Part shown: positions 33,047 to 44,815 of the stretch, in pieces
Position numbering within the stretch: position 1 is the stretch's first letter
How the letters are laid out: each line of letters begins with the position of its first letter
Assembly (NCBI GenBank): GCA_004794655.1
Contig: SMMW01000186.1
Coordinates: 186,001 to 250,000 of the forward strand
Source: Marisa cornuarietis
Taxonomy: Eukaryota; Mollusca; Gastropoda; Architaenioglossa; Ampullariidae
Direction of reading: 5' to 3'
Length of the DNA stretch: 64,000 nucleotides
The notes under the pieces: model-generated
What the model saw: only the letters and a program-made list of their open reading frames with translations
The model's database searches: none
Told to the model about the DNA's origin: nothing
Translations under genes and position numbers: made by a program

Positions 33047-33840
33047 ATAATAATAATAAAGAAGTTAATTTGTATAGCGCTTTTTCCCACCATTTAAGGG
33101 AGGCTCAAAGCGCTTTACTAAAAAGAAAAACACACAAACAAAATAATAATGGATGCTGATCTCAAAAACAATAAGCTTCAGTGTTTTTATCATTATTTAC
33201 GCTCGCTCCCTTCCCACCAGCACCGGACGTTCCTTTGAAAGTGATCTACGCAAAGCAAAGATCAGTATATTCAGTATATGCAATGTCTTGAATTTCAATT
33301 GTCGACCACTAAAAAGAAATGTTCATCGGATTATTGAAGTTTTAGTGCAACAGTTGTGAACAGAGCACAGTCCTGGCACTGAAGAAGCGAAGTTACAAGC
33401 ATCCAGTTACAAGCACGGATGCAGAACGACACGAACACATCTGTCAGCAGACGACATCGTTAAGGCGCTTAGATCCGGAATCAAATCCAAAGAACATGTA
33501 GCAACATATGCGGTTCATAAATCAAAAATGGAAAACGGTATGGTCCACAATGCCAGAAACAGTTAAAAGTGTCTGTGAAGGAGGCGCAGAATCCAGTACA
33601 GTCAAAATCAAATCAAGATGGCAGAACGAAGAACAGGAGACAAAAGCCGTTAGTGGAAGAAAATGTCTGTTGCAAAGAAATGATGGAGCACAAGAACTGA
33701 AGAACAATCCATATCGAAGATAAACGGCACAGCAAACATCACAGATGAGAAGAAGAAACCAAAGCTCGGCGTACATCCAAAGACAAGACAAAACGACTAG
33801 AGCTAGTCCCCTCCAGCCAGTTAGACGAAGGGACATCACT
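33047..33840 (-). repeat. Non-autonomous LINE-like repeat, copy 2 (TAA-tailed)
   Basis: The minus-strand start is GATGTCCCTTCGTCTAACTG and GGAGGGGACTAGCTC (33800-33838). The 3' end is TTTGTATAGCGC-like with a TAATAA run at 33047-33057. It shares the 5' start and tail type with 3128-4185 and abuts an I-type ORF1 fragment on its 5' side. Confidence 0.5.
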
Positions 33841-34250
33841 CAGAGCGCCTCACAGAAGTAGGAGAAGGAGAGGGCAGGGGACGGCGGGATGGAGAGGGCG
33901 ACGCTAGACATCGCTCATAGACGTCCATCCCCTGATCGCCAAGAGAGTCAAAACGGTTTGACACAGGGACTGAATTTGCTGCTGTGGATGCCCCAGATGT
34001 TTGTTGTTGTGGAGTGTGTTTGTCTGGTCATTTTTTTTCTTGGGTGTCTTTCTTATTTGTCTGTGATGTAGGGTTTTTGCCTGTTGGTGATTTTGTGTTT
34101 TGTGTTTGTTGCCGTGTGGGTCTGATTGATGAGGTTTGTTTGGTTGTTGACACTTGTGTGGTCTGGGTTGTTTGTGATGACTGAGAGCCACCACTGCTTG
34201 CAGGAGGAGGAGGAGGCATAGTTTGACGGACTGGGACAGGCCCCTCTGAA
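33841..34250 (-). mobile_element. I-type LINE ORF1 C-terminal fragment
   Basis: Matches the Pro-rich ORF1 C-terminus of the 46897-47949 copy (MPPPPPAS, PSPSRRPLPSPSP, VRRS), but with a Ser/Thr/Gln-rich insertion at 33985-34185. It is truncated at both ends, inserted at a THAP transposase remnant and fused to the repeat at 33047-33840. Confidence 0.65.
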
Positions 34251-34257
34251 GAGCTAA

Positions 34258-34917
34258 GAGCACAACCATATTTGGCAACCCTGTATAAAATCTAACTCAG
34301 TCCGGGTTTTTGTGATAAAACTTTTCGGTGTGCATCTCTTTTTCACAAATTTTCTTTTTAAATGTAGCATTTTCTGCAGTATACTGGTTAATGAGATCAT
34401 TTAGCTGGCTAATATAATCCATCGTGATATCTGTCTGTGTCTCTTTCTCTTCGTTTTGCACCTCAATCCACTGCTCAATCTCCTTCTCTTGTAAATTGAC
34501 CACAGAATCTGCCGTACATTTTCTTTTGATCTGAGGCATTGATATGAGTCTGGATTTGTCTTTTTTTCTTGTAACCTAAGTTGATACATGGCTTCCATTC
34601 AGGATTTGTAAGAAGAGCCTGCTCCCATTCGGAATTTTGCTTTTTTCGTTGCCGAATGGAAAAAAATGACAGGCCCTGGTTTCTTCCTTTGCATGTACTG
34701 CTCCCATATACAGCACAACTAGCACCAGGCATGATTGCTTTTTCGCTTTTGTTAAAAAAAACGAGCAAGGGTCCATTATCAAACACTGCACAAACACACC
34801 ACAAAACGCTGTAACCGGATGTTTCGGATGCCCGGACTCGGGTCTGACATGCGCAATGCTACTTCGGGGCGAGAAACGCGAAGATGCCAATCCTTTCCCT
34901 ACAGATCTCTGCTTCAT
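34258..34917 (-). pseudogene. THAP-type transposase N-terminus, broken
   Basis: A start at about 34734 gives MPGASCAVYGSSTCKGRNQG and a basic/aromatic run (SFFSIRQ, SEWEQALLTN), a THAP-like zinc-finger opening (Cys spacing CAVYGSSTC). After a frameshift near 34550 a coiled-coil-like acidic stretch follows (EKEIEQWIEVQNEEKE, LNDLINQYTAENATFKKK). After a TGA it continues VRFYTGLPNMVVLLAL, the helix that precedes the DDE domain in THAP plus DDE_4 transposases. The DDE part is cut off by the LINE fragment at 34250. A host THAP gene is less likely given the breaks. Confidence 0.55.
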
Positions 34918-35858
34918 TCATTCCCATAAACATGTGCAATTTTTTTAAGTTACAAGCATTCAACAACGTGTTTCAATAAAACAAATCTATATTAGTAATC
35001 CGTAAATTGCATTATTATCTTTCACACTAAAGCCATTTTCAAAAATAACACATACGTTATCTTGTTTAGACGAGGTTAGAGCCCGATTTGAAAACAGCAG
35101 CGGTACACATACCTCTCACTCGACCAACGGTCGATGCATCGAATACCCAACAATTTTATTGAGTACATATTCACCCCCATATCTTACAAATTCCCACCAA
35201 CATTGTGTGTAATACTGCCTCCCTCCCATTCACCACTTAGCTACTTCCCTTGCATTCACACCATTTTCGCTGATTATTACGTCCCATTCATACACGATCG
35301 AGGTCGTGAAGCACAGATCTAACAGCACAAAGAGCCAGATTTATGCATATTCTGCTCATAAAAGCTGACCCGCATTTTATATAAAATATGTGACATTTGA
35401 CTTTTATCAATATGAGCAGGTAGCATAGCGTTCTACTTTAAACATAAAGTCTAACAGGGAAGTGCCCAGACCAGATACGAGCTATCAACCTCTCAACTTC
35501 AGGACGGGACAAAAAAGTAAACTATTTCATATGAATAAGACTGGCTCAAATAACGCAATCGATCAAAAGATAAAAATATAGGTGGAGGAGCGGCAAAATT
35601 AACCCCAGATGGAGCTACATACTACAATTAGTAATCCAACACACATATGTATATATTGACAAAGAAATAAATTTACCATGACTCAGAATGTCTATCATGC
35701 AAAAGTACAATTCTTTGCAATAAAATGTTGCTAATACTTCATCCCTGATGAAGCTCATGTGAAGATGAGAAATTCGTAAATAAAAAAATAGTTTATCCTA
35801 CTATAACTTTAACTATAAGTACAGCTATCTTGTCAAATATGTTTACGAGAGTACTTAC
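34918..35858. other. Intron 2, unannotated part
   Basis: AT-rich intronic sequence. Nothing supported. Confidence 0.5.
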
Positions 35859-36209
35859 AAATAATATCAAGGTTGCAGCTTGTGCTGCTCCTCGTCCCCT
35901 CTGTAATGTAATCCATGCAAGTGATGCTGGTCATACCAAAAGATAACCTCTTGACTTCTGTGATGGTTGCTATAGAGACACTGCTGTTGGGACGCGAAAA
36001 TGTCATCAGACTAAAGTCACTTGAACACTCCGATACACCATCTAGGCATGCGCCATGAGAAATGTCAACACTATTATCTGAGAATGTGTTTGTCACAGTC
36101 CAGACAACATCACTTTTGATGCGGGCATTTTCACAGATAATCTGATAGTTGTTAGTGTTTTCCTCCACCACAAGTGGCTTATCAGGTCCGCACTGCTGCA
36201 GGTTTACAG
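35859..36209 (-). CDS. Exon 2: N-terminal Ig-like domain
   Basis: The exon is 351 nt, phase 1 to 1. The acceptor is AACTTGTTTCAG and the donor is TATTT|GTAAGTAC. With the G from exon 1 the first residue is Ala, then VNLQQCGPDKPLVVEEN, directly after the signal peptide. The domain contains YQIICEN, VVWTVTN and TSITCMDY, an Ig-like Cys-Trp-Cys arrangement. Extra cysteines (HGACL, SECSSD, STSCNLD) suggest one or two additional disulfides. One sequon (NSS) is present. The frame is open throughout. It opens the mature protein and is followed by module 2. Confidence 0.82.
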
Positions 36210-37516
36210 CTGAAACAAGTTTATTTTAGCAAATTTAGAAACAAATTTCGACAGTAACTGATACAAGTCCTGCTTCATCTTGCTCTCTGCTGCTATAGTC
36301 ATTAGGTGTATGGGATAGGGTTAGCAGACTACTATATCTGAAATGCATGAGCTGAAGCTCACTCCTGGCTACAGAGTGATCATATTCATCATAAAACTAA
36401 TGGAAATAACTGCTCGCCATATCATGTGCTTAAACAACTTAAATAAAGACAAAAACAAAAACTTGGTAAATGGCCTTATAATGTAAGGAACTGAGTGCGT
36501 TAGGGATTTCTTGCTAGTCATTTATGCTCATTTGTATGTGCTTTATAGCCATCGTGATTTTCTATCGCATAACATTGAAGAGTTGTCGTCCATAAAATAT
36601 GATTAGTCCTAAAATAGTAGAGGGTGCAATTTGTATAATGGGTTAAAGCTTAGTGCGCAAAAGGAGTTCAACAACATAGACGTCAGGATAGTGTATGTAA
36701 AGACCTCAACTAAAGAAAACTCTGGAATAAGATACTAATTAGACAAACTGTGAGATCACTATTGCTTGCCCTTTTCTGTGCTTAGTGTTGTTTGAAAGCG
36801 AAACACTTCCATGTAAGGTGATTTTCCAAGTGTTTTGTCTTTTCTGCTACAAAGATATTTAAATTATTATATATCTTGTGATTTTCTTCTTTCGTGATAT
36901 CTTAACTCACTTTTGGATAGCTTAAATTTACTAAACTTTTTAATTTACTAAAATGAATTAATAATTGAAATTTTGACATTCCAGTTTTCTCTGTGTCTCT
37001 AATTTAGAAACATATTTTGGAAAAGACATTTTGGAAAAACTGATATATGTGGGTTATCTAATAGAAAAACATGCTGTTAGCTAAAGATACACACGGTTAA
37101 TTTCTTCCCCACTTGATATTAAACGTTATGGAATTATATATTTTGACAGTCAAGTTTTATTCTTGATGAAGCTTGATGCAGGCAACATTCTGTGACTGTG
37201 AGACAATGTTGCCTCAGCCTGATCACAGTACATCAGTTTGCACGGCATACGAGTCAATAGACAGGTACTTCTTTGTTATCAAAAAGAAGAAAATTTGTGT
37301 GCAGGCCTGAATTTAAAAAAAAGATTTTTTCCTAGCCATGGCAAGTTGATACTAGATTCTGTAAATGACAATAATAAAAAATATGATAATGATGCACTTT
37401 TCAGTAGCGCTATTACCGCTACGGCTTAATGCATTTCATAATCGTCAGCCCCAACAGACACACACAAACAAAAACAACCAATATACCCACACAGAAAACA
37501 GCATGTAAACATACAA

Positions 37517-37549
<33 letters not shown>

Positions 37550-37568
37550 AGTCACACATACATGCAGG
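36210..37568. other. Intron 1, unannotated part adjoining exon 2
   Basis: AT-rich. Ends in a (TC)n(AC)n tract at 37515-37549. No supported gene. Confidence 0.5.
37515..37549. repeat. (TC)n(AC)n compound microsatellite
   Basis: About seven TC units followed by about ten AC units, at the truncated 3' edge of a LINE copy. Confidence 0.95.
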
Positions 37569-38102
37569 GCCAGCAACAAATCAAAAAACAAAAACTATGA
37601 AGTAAAAAAAAACTTAAATCTTGTTGTCACAGATCGACCCGTGACAGAAAAGAATGTGAGAATGGGAGTTAGTTCCCTTTATGTAGTAAGAAGCAATACT
37701 AGTCCTCTTTGAATGAAATTAGAGGAATGTGAGTATGATTCATCGCACGACTGAGCAAAGTATTCACAGATGCCCTGCAAGGCAGCTGAGCTGATTTGAT
37801 TTGATTCCCCGACCTAACATCCTAGTGTAAGGACATAGGAGACTGTACTGTGTGTAAGCGAGAAGGGAGTAGACCTAATTCCTTGCTAATTCCAAGGTAT
37901 GGAATTTTTTTTTATTTATTAATCTTTGTAATAGACTTTTTCTTTACTGCTTGGCCTGGAGAGAATGACGAGCGTTTTTGATATTCAATGGTTGTAAGAA
38001 ATAAGTACGATAGCTGTGAAGGTATGATATAATGTGACAACGCAGTGGTCTGAGTATTCATGAAAGCATAAGTATTTTCAGGAATTAGTTAGGGGGTCGA
38101 GA

Positions 38103-41100
38103 CAGGCCTGACGAGAGGGGGGGACAGGGGGGTCTGGTGTACCCGGGCCCGCGGCTGTGAAGGGGCCCGGCCTTGGTCAGCGGATTTTTTTTTCTTCTCC
38201 TTTTCTTTTTCTTTTAAAGAACGGTCTAAGGACAGAACACCCAAGCATTACACATGCAGAAGTTGAGTTTCAAGTCTGTAGAATACAATTTCGGGGTAGT
38301 GGGGCCTGTCGTGAGAAATTATGTCAGAGGTATTATATTGTCGCTGGACAAGCCTGGAGGCGAAAGGCCGCTGGACACCAAAGATTTTATCGCGTGTGAA
38401 CCGTCTATTGCTGGGTTTATGTGCCACTATGGGGGGAGGGAGGGGCGCCATGCTGGCCCTGCAAGCAAATCGGAATTAACAGTGAGAAGGCAGATATGTT
38501 ACTGATGTGTGGCCACTCTGTCAACCTAGAGGATGGGGCCCGCCTCTGGCGAGTCAGCCTGTAAGCGAGAGATATCAAGGGTGTGTTTTTCGTATTTACT
38601 AAACACTGAGACTTTCTCAGGGAAGAAAAGAAAAGTTTACAGATGTGCTATGAGCTATGACATAACTCACATAAGTGTTAGTTTGTCTACGTTTTCATAA
38701 TTTCATTAAATTGCTCCTTGTCTTGACACCCACAATCAAGGTAGAGGCAAATTATGTTGGACTTGTTTTAGTTTAAAGGCCAGTGACTTAGATGACAGCA
38801 ACTTCCACCCATGCTGGCCATCGGCCTGTCAAATTTAGTTGAGTTTGACAAAATGTGTGGATTTTTATTGATGCCAGTCCCATGCGCACCACGCACGCAT
38901 GCACATACCCCTCACATGCTCTCTGATTTAAATCATGTAGTTGCCGTCAAGGACAAGCACAAATCAGTTATATCTAGTATAAAATTATTATATAGATAGT
39001 GTCATGAACCAGTGCTTTAAGGCCAGAGCAAAATGGTCGATATCCGAAGATAGTTATTGAGTTACTGTGATTGCCTGTGGCAATACCATACCAAGGTTGG
39101 TTCTTGGGGGATGGGGCCGCGTGTTTTATGGTGGTTATCGCCCCTAGTCTTAGTTGGGCTTGGGTCTAGGGTCGTTTATGGTAGGATGGACGTGCCGCAC
39201 GGGGTTAGGTCGGAAGGAGGGACGGCCGTTATCACAACAAGGGACCGCTCTGAGAAGAAAGACCGGTCGTGGCCGAAGGCCAAGAACCACAGGTTAATTG
39301 AAAGAGTAGAATCCTTCGCAGAGGACAATGGCGGTTGTTTCATTGCTACCGACTGGTCGTCGGCGCTGAGCGATGAAGCTAGACAGGTGTCGCGACATCA
39401 TGGTGCTCTTGATGACTGACCGTGAGAAGATGGTTTGGGTAGGTACCTAGGGTATTTTAGTCGAAGGTTGATAGGTCAGAAGTAAGCAGATTGGTTTAGA
39501 TGGGTCACGTGGTTTAGTAACATTTAGGTTTGGACAGAGTTGTGTTCGAGGGCTTTCCTCAATTTTCCGCAAATACGTCGCACTTTTAGTGATCGTTAGG
39601 CACATGCAGCAAGTCTGGGAAAGGAGGACCCGTTCTGTTAGGATGTACAACATCACTACTTGCTGGTATTTGTGGTCTGGGTTGTAGAGAGAGAGGAGAG
39701 TGTTGGATAATCAAGAGATTGGGTTCGCCGACGACGAGAGAAGCAGACGACAGGGTACCGGCAGTGAGAGGCGTGAGCCAACGACAAGAAGAGTTTGTGG
39801 CACCGGACCCGCTTGTACCGTCTGCTGAATCAACGGATTATCACCGCGGTCCGACTGTGCACCGCTGTTGTTCAGTACCTGGTGCAGTGGGACGCAGCAG
39901 CGGTAGAACGAACCATCCGTACCACCCGAGGAGATAGGGTGCTGTGGAAGTAAACGTGCCTGTGGTGTATTCGAGGACCCAGAGCGAGTAGCAGAGGACA
40001 CTGCTATTCTCTAGCGCGGGGCTAAGTGACCACGACTAGGAGGTGTACCAGAGCAGCAGTCTGAGAGTAGTTTTGCAGACGTTGGTCAGAGGCGGACTGT
40101 GTCCTGGTATGTATACCATATCCATATGTTATCTTAGAAGCTGTACACTTGCATATTGTACCAGCCTTTTGATTGGCCACTGCGTAGGCATTGAGTAGTA
40201 TTGTATAAGCTGATGTCTATGTGTTCAACCTAACCTTACCTTTTCTGATTACAGTTTTATATTTTGTACGAATGTGTGTCGGTTTTGTTTGCACACGCGG
40301 GTGAACGCGATTACCAGTGTGTACGCGTGTGAACGTGAGAATTAGCGGGTGACTGGGTGTGAGAGGCCGAAAGTGGATGAGACGAGCCAACAGTTCCCAT
40401 TTCCCCCTCAGGCTGATTAGACCAGCCCTTTCCCCGTTATAATTCTTCACATACAGATATAATTTTTTTTTAATTTTGGTCGTTCCAGTTACTTGCTAAT
40501 TCTTACAACACCTCAGTTGTCATGTATCATCACAAGTGTGGAGCGCAAAAGAGAAAAGAATGGGCAGCGCGAGAAAAAGTAAAGTTACAGCCACAGGTCA
40601 AAGAACACTACAGAGTGTAGGCTTCACCTCTAGAGTTACCGCTACGTCTAGTAACTGTCATCAGCCCAGTGATGACTGTGACCAAGCAGGCGAAGCAGCA
40701 GCAAAATCCACTGATGTTAATCAGGAAGCTGGAAACAGCGACTGTCTACCAGAACTCGCTTGTTCAGTAATTAAAGATGACATAATGACTTGTCCTACTG
40801 TCAGAGGGGCACAAAGACGAGGGACCAGAAGAGGAAACTCTCCTGACGGAGACGACATCGACTCGTCTTTGTAATGACTTTGATGTCGGACTACTAGAGA
40901 CAGAAACGACTTCAGCCTATCATATTGAAGAAGCTATTCGACGAGGTCCCGCAAATTTACCAGCATGTTTTCCGGATGATTTTTCGGGACGCTCATTTCC
41001 AGTTTCGCTGCTTCAAATTAAATTGAAAAATGACGAAACTGTAGGACGCGACTGGCTAGTGTGGAGTAAAGGTAAACAACATTGTTTTGTTTTCCCTGTT

Positions 41101-41735
41101 TTACACCTGTTGCGGTCAACGATGTGCCAAGATCGGTTAAGCGGAGTCCTGGCAGTGGAGTCTCGGCTCGCAAGAACTTTTTTATCTTTATCGAACTTTT
41201 TGCAAGTCGTAAAGCCCGCAAAGCACTACTGGTGTAAGTTGAAGGCAGTGGGTGCACCCGGTATTGTATGGACCTCTATTACTCGAGCGGACAGTGTTGT
41301 GTTTGTGTAATGCTGACACTGTTCCTTGTATATACGGCGAATACCTATCTTTATCACACCTGCAATAGGCTGTTGGAAATGATTGTTGTACTGTCTTTAG
41401 GCTCTAGCCGTTTTTTTAATCTGTCGAGGTTTTGACATCGCTCGTGACCTAACAGTCCTTATTAGGGGGATGGGGGTCTATGGAGCGGGGTGCTACAAGT
41501 CTAATCCTTTTACATAATTTTTCCTCAGTTACTAACCACTCACGTGTAAACAATTTTATGTCAAGTAGTGGTGTAGATAATAGTTCACTTGTCCTAATGT
41601 TTGCAGTCTATATTTCGCTACTGAATGAAATGTAGATACTGAGAATCGAATTATAAACATACATTATATACTGGGAAAATAATTTACGATTACAATCACA
41701 AGGGGCCCGGAGAGGGCTGGCTCTCGGTGGCCCTG
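38103..41735 (+). mobile_element. hAT transposon, 8-bp TSD
   Basis: The left end CAGGCCTGACGAGAG and the complemented right end CAGGGCCACCGAGAG match at 11 of 15 positions and are followed by GGGCCC-rich arms. Flanks GGTCGAGA (38095-38102) and GGTCGAAA (41736-41743) match at 7 of 8, the length expected for hAT. The interior encodes a BED/TTF-like zinc-finger transposase N-terminus. About 3.6 kb; the C-terminal dimerisation domain was not found. Confidence 0.72.
40536..41310 (+). pseudogene. hAT (ZMYM5-like) transposase N-terminal part
   Basis: The first frame (40536-40874) gives a basic, Ser/Thr-rich leader. After frame changes, the region 40975-41105 encodes IKLKNDETVGRDWLVWSKGK and QHCFVFPVLHLL, the TTF-type motif (W-L-x-(Y/W)-S...CF-x-FP) seen at the start of ZMYM5-like hAT transposases. 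The second Cys of the usual FCFPC is Val here, so the zinc site is probably lost. The frame closes at 41310 without the RNase H-fold catalytic core. Assignment rests on this one motif plus the hAT-type ends. Confidence 0.6.
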
Positions 41736-41799
41736 GGTCGAAAAGACTGGATGAAGGTATCGTGGTATTGGAGTATTTGATTACTTTGCCTGCTACGAG

Positions 41800-42800
41800 G
41801 TGTGGGAAACTACGACCAAGGAGTACCTAGTCACAAAGTGCTGTGTGCCCTACGACCCGGAATATATTTATTATCGTCAGTGAGCTGTGTGCCCTACGAC
41901 CAGGAATCTATTGTCGTCAGTGAGCTGTGTGCCCTACGACCATGAGTATATTTATTATCGCCAGTGAGCTGTGTGCCCTTGTAGCGAGACCAGACCTCCG
42001 GGCGAACCCAAACCTCCATGTGAAAACAATCACTTTGGTATTTGGCTGCAAACTATTCACATAACTGCAGCTTTAATAACAAACTTCAGTGGAAGTTCTC
42101 GGTTGGTTTCAGCAACAATAAAGATGAAAACCGAGAGGATGGAAAACCACAGGCTTCAAATGGAGCGTCTGTGCACATACATGACCACCGGTAAATATTG
42201 GAAAGGTGCAAGTGAACACGGAGTGCATCAAAGACACACATTTTGGTTTCATTCCATTTTGTCGTGTGCGTTAATAGAAATTCCAAATTGTTAGCTTTTT
42301 AAATGCGCAAGGCAAGTACACATGCCAGAGTCAATGTGCATGCGTTTTAAAGTTTGTGTAGGTGCAACATGCCTTTTTCACTGTTCCTAAACCCATTCAG
42401 AAGTTTGCTATCTGTTTCGAAGATGATGTCCTGTTCTATGTTGCTGCTAATGGGATAAAGACAGAGGTGATCACAAGCCTTGAGAAGGTGAAGGAGATTG
42501 TATCACACTAAAACGGCATGCGCGAAGTAATCCTGGAGGTTTAGGTTCGCCCGGAGGTCTGGTCTCGCTACACCCTACGACCAGGAATCTATTGTCGTCA
42601 GTGAGCTGAGTGCCCTACGACCAGGAAACTATTGTCGTCAGTGAGCTGAGTGCCCTACGACCAGGAATCTATTGTCGTCAGTGAGCTGAGTGCCCTACGA
42701 CCATGAGTATATTGGCGTTAATAAGCTGTGTGCCCCACGACCGGGAAGTATATTCCCTTCAAAATGCTGTGTGCCTGACCCCAGGGAGTACTATCCTCAG
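41800..42800. repeat. Minisatellite, units about 40-46 bp, split by a MITE
   Basis: Units such as GTGCCCTACGACCAGGAATC followed by TATTGTCGTCAGTGAGCT repeat about four times before 41980 and about six times after 42572. Length variants differ by an inserted TATTTAT. Confidence 0.88.
41980..42572. mobile_element. MITE with 39-bp terminal inverted repeats, CCCT target duplication
   Basis: The left end TGTAGCGAGACCAGACCTCC continues GGGCGAACC and on to 42018. The complement of 42534-42572 is identical apart from one base. CCCT (41976-41979 and 42573-42576) is duplicated from the minisatellite unit, whose uninterrupted form reads GTGCCCTACG. No transposase motif was found in the 593-bp element. 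The superfamily is not assigned. Confidence 0.85.
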
Positions 42801-44184
42801 TGTGCGGATTATGCCCGTCAACCGGAGCCAGGGATTTGGATACTAGATGATCCCTGAGAAGCGCCGACTACTCGTTGGAAGGGAGATAATTCTGTGTATT
42901 AGTGATGGAATGAATCTGAAGTAGACCAGGAACAGAACGTAAGTTTTGTCTTTTCCTACTTGAAATAAGACTATCGTTTCGGGACGCGTTTTATATACGT
43001 CTCTTTCTGTTGGAGAACTGGTGGATTGGAACATTAGAGGAGAGTCGGATCGGCAGCTGTAAGAGATGGTTGTGATTGAACGGTCGATATATGGTGAGGT
43101 TAGACTGATTTATGCTCGGCTATTGGTTTACCTTGATTCATGCTCGTTTATTGATATATTGATTTATGTTTGACTACTGATGTATAATGATCCCTATACA
43201 ATTTAGTTAGAAACCCCACCTGAAATTACACAGCTAGAGGAACCCAAGTACAGATCGCTGTGTTTTGTGTTGATTGAAAGAACACGTGAAGCGCGCCGTG
43301 TAGTCAATGTGTGTGGTGTGACCTGTCTACACGTTGTGCAGTCTTCACACTTGTGGTAAAGCCCTATCCTCCTTAAAAACTACTCTGAAGTCCAGGACAA
43401 CCAATCAAAACATTTTCAACACTCAAAACTCCCCGGCACAAAGGACAAACTGGCGGTTGTTCACCTTTCAAGAGGTGCGACTGCGTGGCATAGGTGTGTC
43501 CTACTCTTAATCTGGTAAGACCTCCTCCCACCGCACTGGACGGCATAAAGGCAAGCAGTCTGAAAGAGAGGGAAGGGTGGCATGTAACTTAGTTTGGCCC
43601 AGAGTGTCCCAGTGGCGTTTCCACAAGGACTGAACATAGGCCGAGAGGACAGATTTACAGTCAGATGATATCAGTGATGGTAATTTACTAAGAGACTGAC
43701 ATGCAGCCTTGGCGGCCTGGTCCGCTCTGACATTGCCTGGGATACCTGCATGACCTAGGAAAACAATGTCTTTTTTCCGTCGGTGTGAAGCTGCATGAAT
43801 TGTATGAATCTGGACCACGAGAGGAAGGTTAAAACGTTGGGAGAGAAGGGCTTGGAGAGTAGATAGCGAGTCTGAGATGATCAGAAAGTTTTTCTCCGAA
43901 GAGCGGTGAACATGCTGCAAGGCTAGCAAGATGGCGTGAAGTTCCGCAGACAAGACGGAGCAGCCATCCGCAAGTCGGACAGAAGAAGCCTGTTGCGGTT
44001 GGCAGGACGGAACTGCTGCCGCAGCTACAGGGCCACCGTTCGGGACTTTAGAGCCATCTGTAAAGACTGAACAGAATCCACGATAGTCCAAGAGTAGTTC
44101 TTGAAAGCGATGAAGAAAGATGAGGTCACAGGTGTCACCTTTCTTGAAAGATGAAAGATCAAGACGGATCTCGGGCTGGTTGGT

Positions 44185-44687
44185 TGGATGGTTGGTTGTT
44201 TGTGTTTAACGCCGTGCCAGCAACTAAGGCGATATCATGGCGAGAACAGTAATTTTGTTTTAAAATGTTTAGGGATAAACCCCAAAGTATTATAAGCATA
44301 ACATCTAAAAACCAACACAAGGAGCAAGAACAACACACAAGAGTGAGTGACATATAAAAATGGGTGTTGTGGCCCAAAAAGCCACCAACAAACCAAAAAC
44401 TATGAAGTTATAAAAACTTCAAATCTTGTGGTAAAGCCCTATTATCCTTAAAAATGTAAAGATATCTGCCGATGGGATGGACCTAAACAACCTAAACAAA
44501 GAAAACAAAGAATCTACAGTAAAAATACTGCTCAAAATTTATTGAAACCAAGGACAAACTGATGGTGGTTCACCTTTAAAGAGGTTTGACTGCAGAGCAA
44601 GAGCCAAACCTGGACAGACAGATTTCAAGATGGAATCTATTTTAATGTTAAAAAGGGTGGGTGATAGTATGCTGCCCTGCTGGATGT
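44185..44687 (-). mobile_element. I-type LINE 3' fragment, internally deleted
   Basis: Tail and 3' UTR (44193-44560) join a short RT piece (about 44600-44685, coding strand complement of GATTTCAAGATGGAATCTAT). It lies between two other copies of the same family in the same orientation. Confidence 0.7.
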
Positions 44688-44815
44688 TTGTTTGTTTGTT
44701 TGTTCTTAACACCGTGCCAGCAACTAGGGCTTTATCACGGCGAGGACAGTTATTTTGCTTTAAAATGTTTAGGGACCAACCCCTAAGTATTATAAGCATA
44801 ATGTCTTTCTTCCCT

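Larger units (their letters stand above)
37625..43349. mobile_element. Insertion with 5-bp TSD, probably a solo LTR carrying later insertions
   Basis: Flanked by CTTGT at 37620-37624 and 43350-43354. It starts TGTCACAG and ends CTTCACA, TG...CA. After removing the hAT (38103-41735) and the MITE (41980-42572), about 1.49 kb remains, with no ORF and no repeated LTR pair. That fits a solo LTR. The family is unknown. Confidence 0.65.
37569..44173 (-). mobile_element. I-type LINE 3' end split by a 5.7-kb insertion
   Basis: 37569-37624 (CAAAAACTATGAAGTA..., AAATCTTGT) and 43350-44173 (CTTGTGGTAAAGCCCTATCC onward) are continuous in other copies, for example 44395-44440. The right part encodes RNase H and the C-terminal Cys/His region (frame 43507-44091). 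RNase H blocks are CSVFTDGSKVPNGGP, LSAELHAILLALQHV, NFLIISDSLSTLQ and GHAGIPGNVRADQAAKAA. The D, E, D and H residues expected of the nuclease are present. Confidence 0.85.

Noticed and set aside
38103..38170. Ribosomal DNA, because of the GGGCCC-rich sequence
   Set aside because: No conserved rRNA core is visible, and the GC-rich blocks fit hAT ends.
39057..39419. A 120-codon ORF in the hAT interior
   Set aside because: No recognisable motif, and codons are not supported by any neighbour. Left unassigned inside the hAT.
41840..42760. A repeat-protein gene
   Set aside because: Unit lengths vary between about 40 and 46 bp and are not multiples of three, so the frame is lost between units.
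37625..43349. A complete LTR retrotransposon with two LTRs
   Set aside because: The two ends show no repeated LTR sequence and the interior encodes only hAT material, so a solo LTR with later inserts is favoured.
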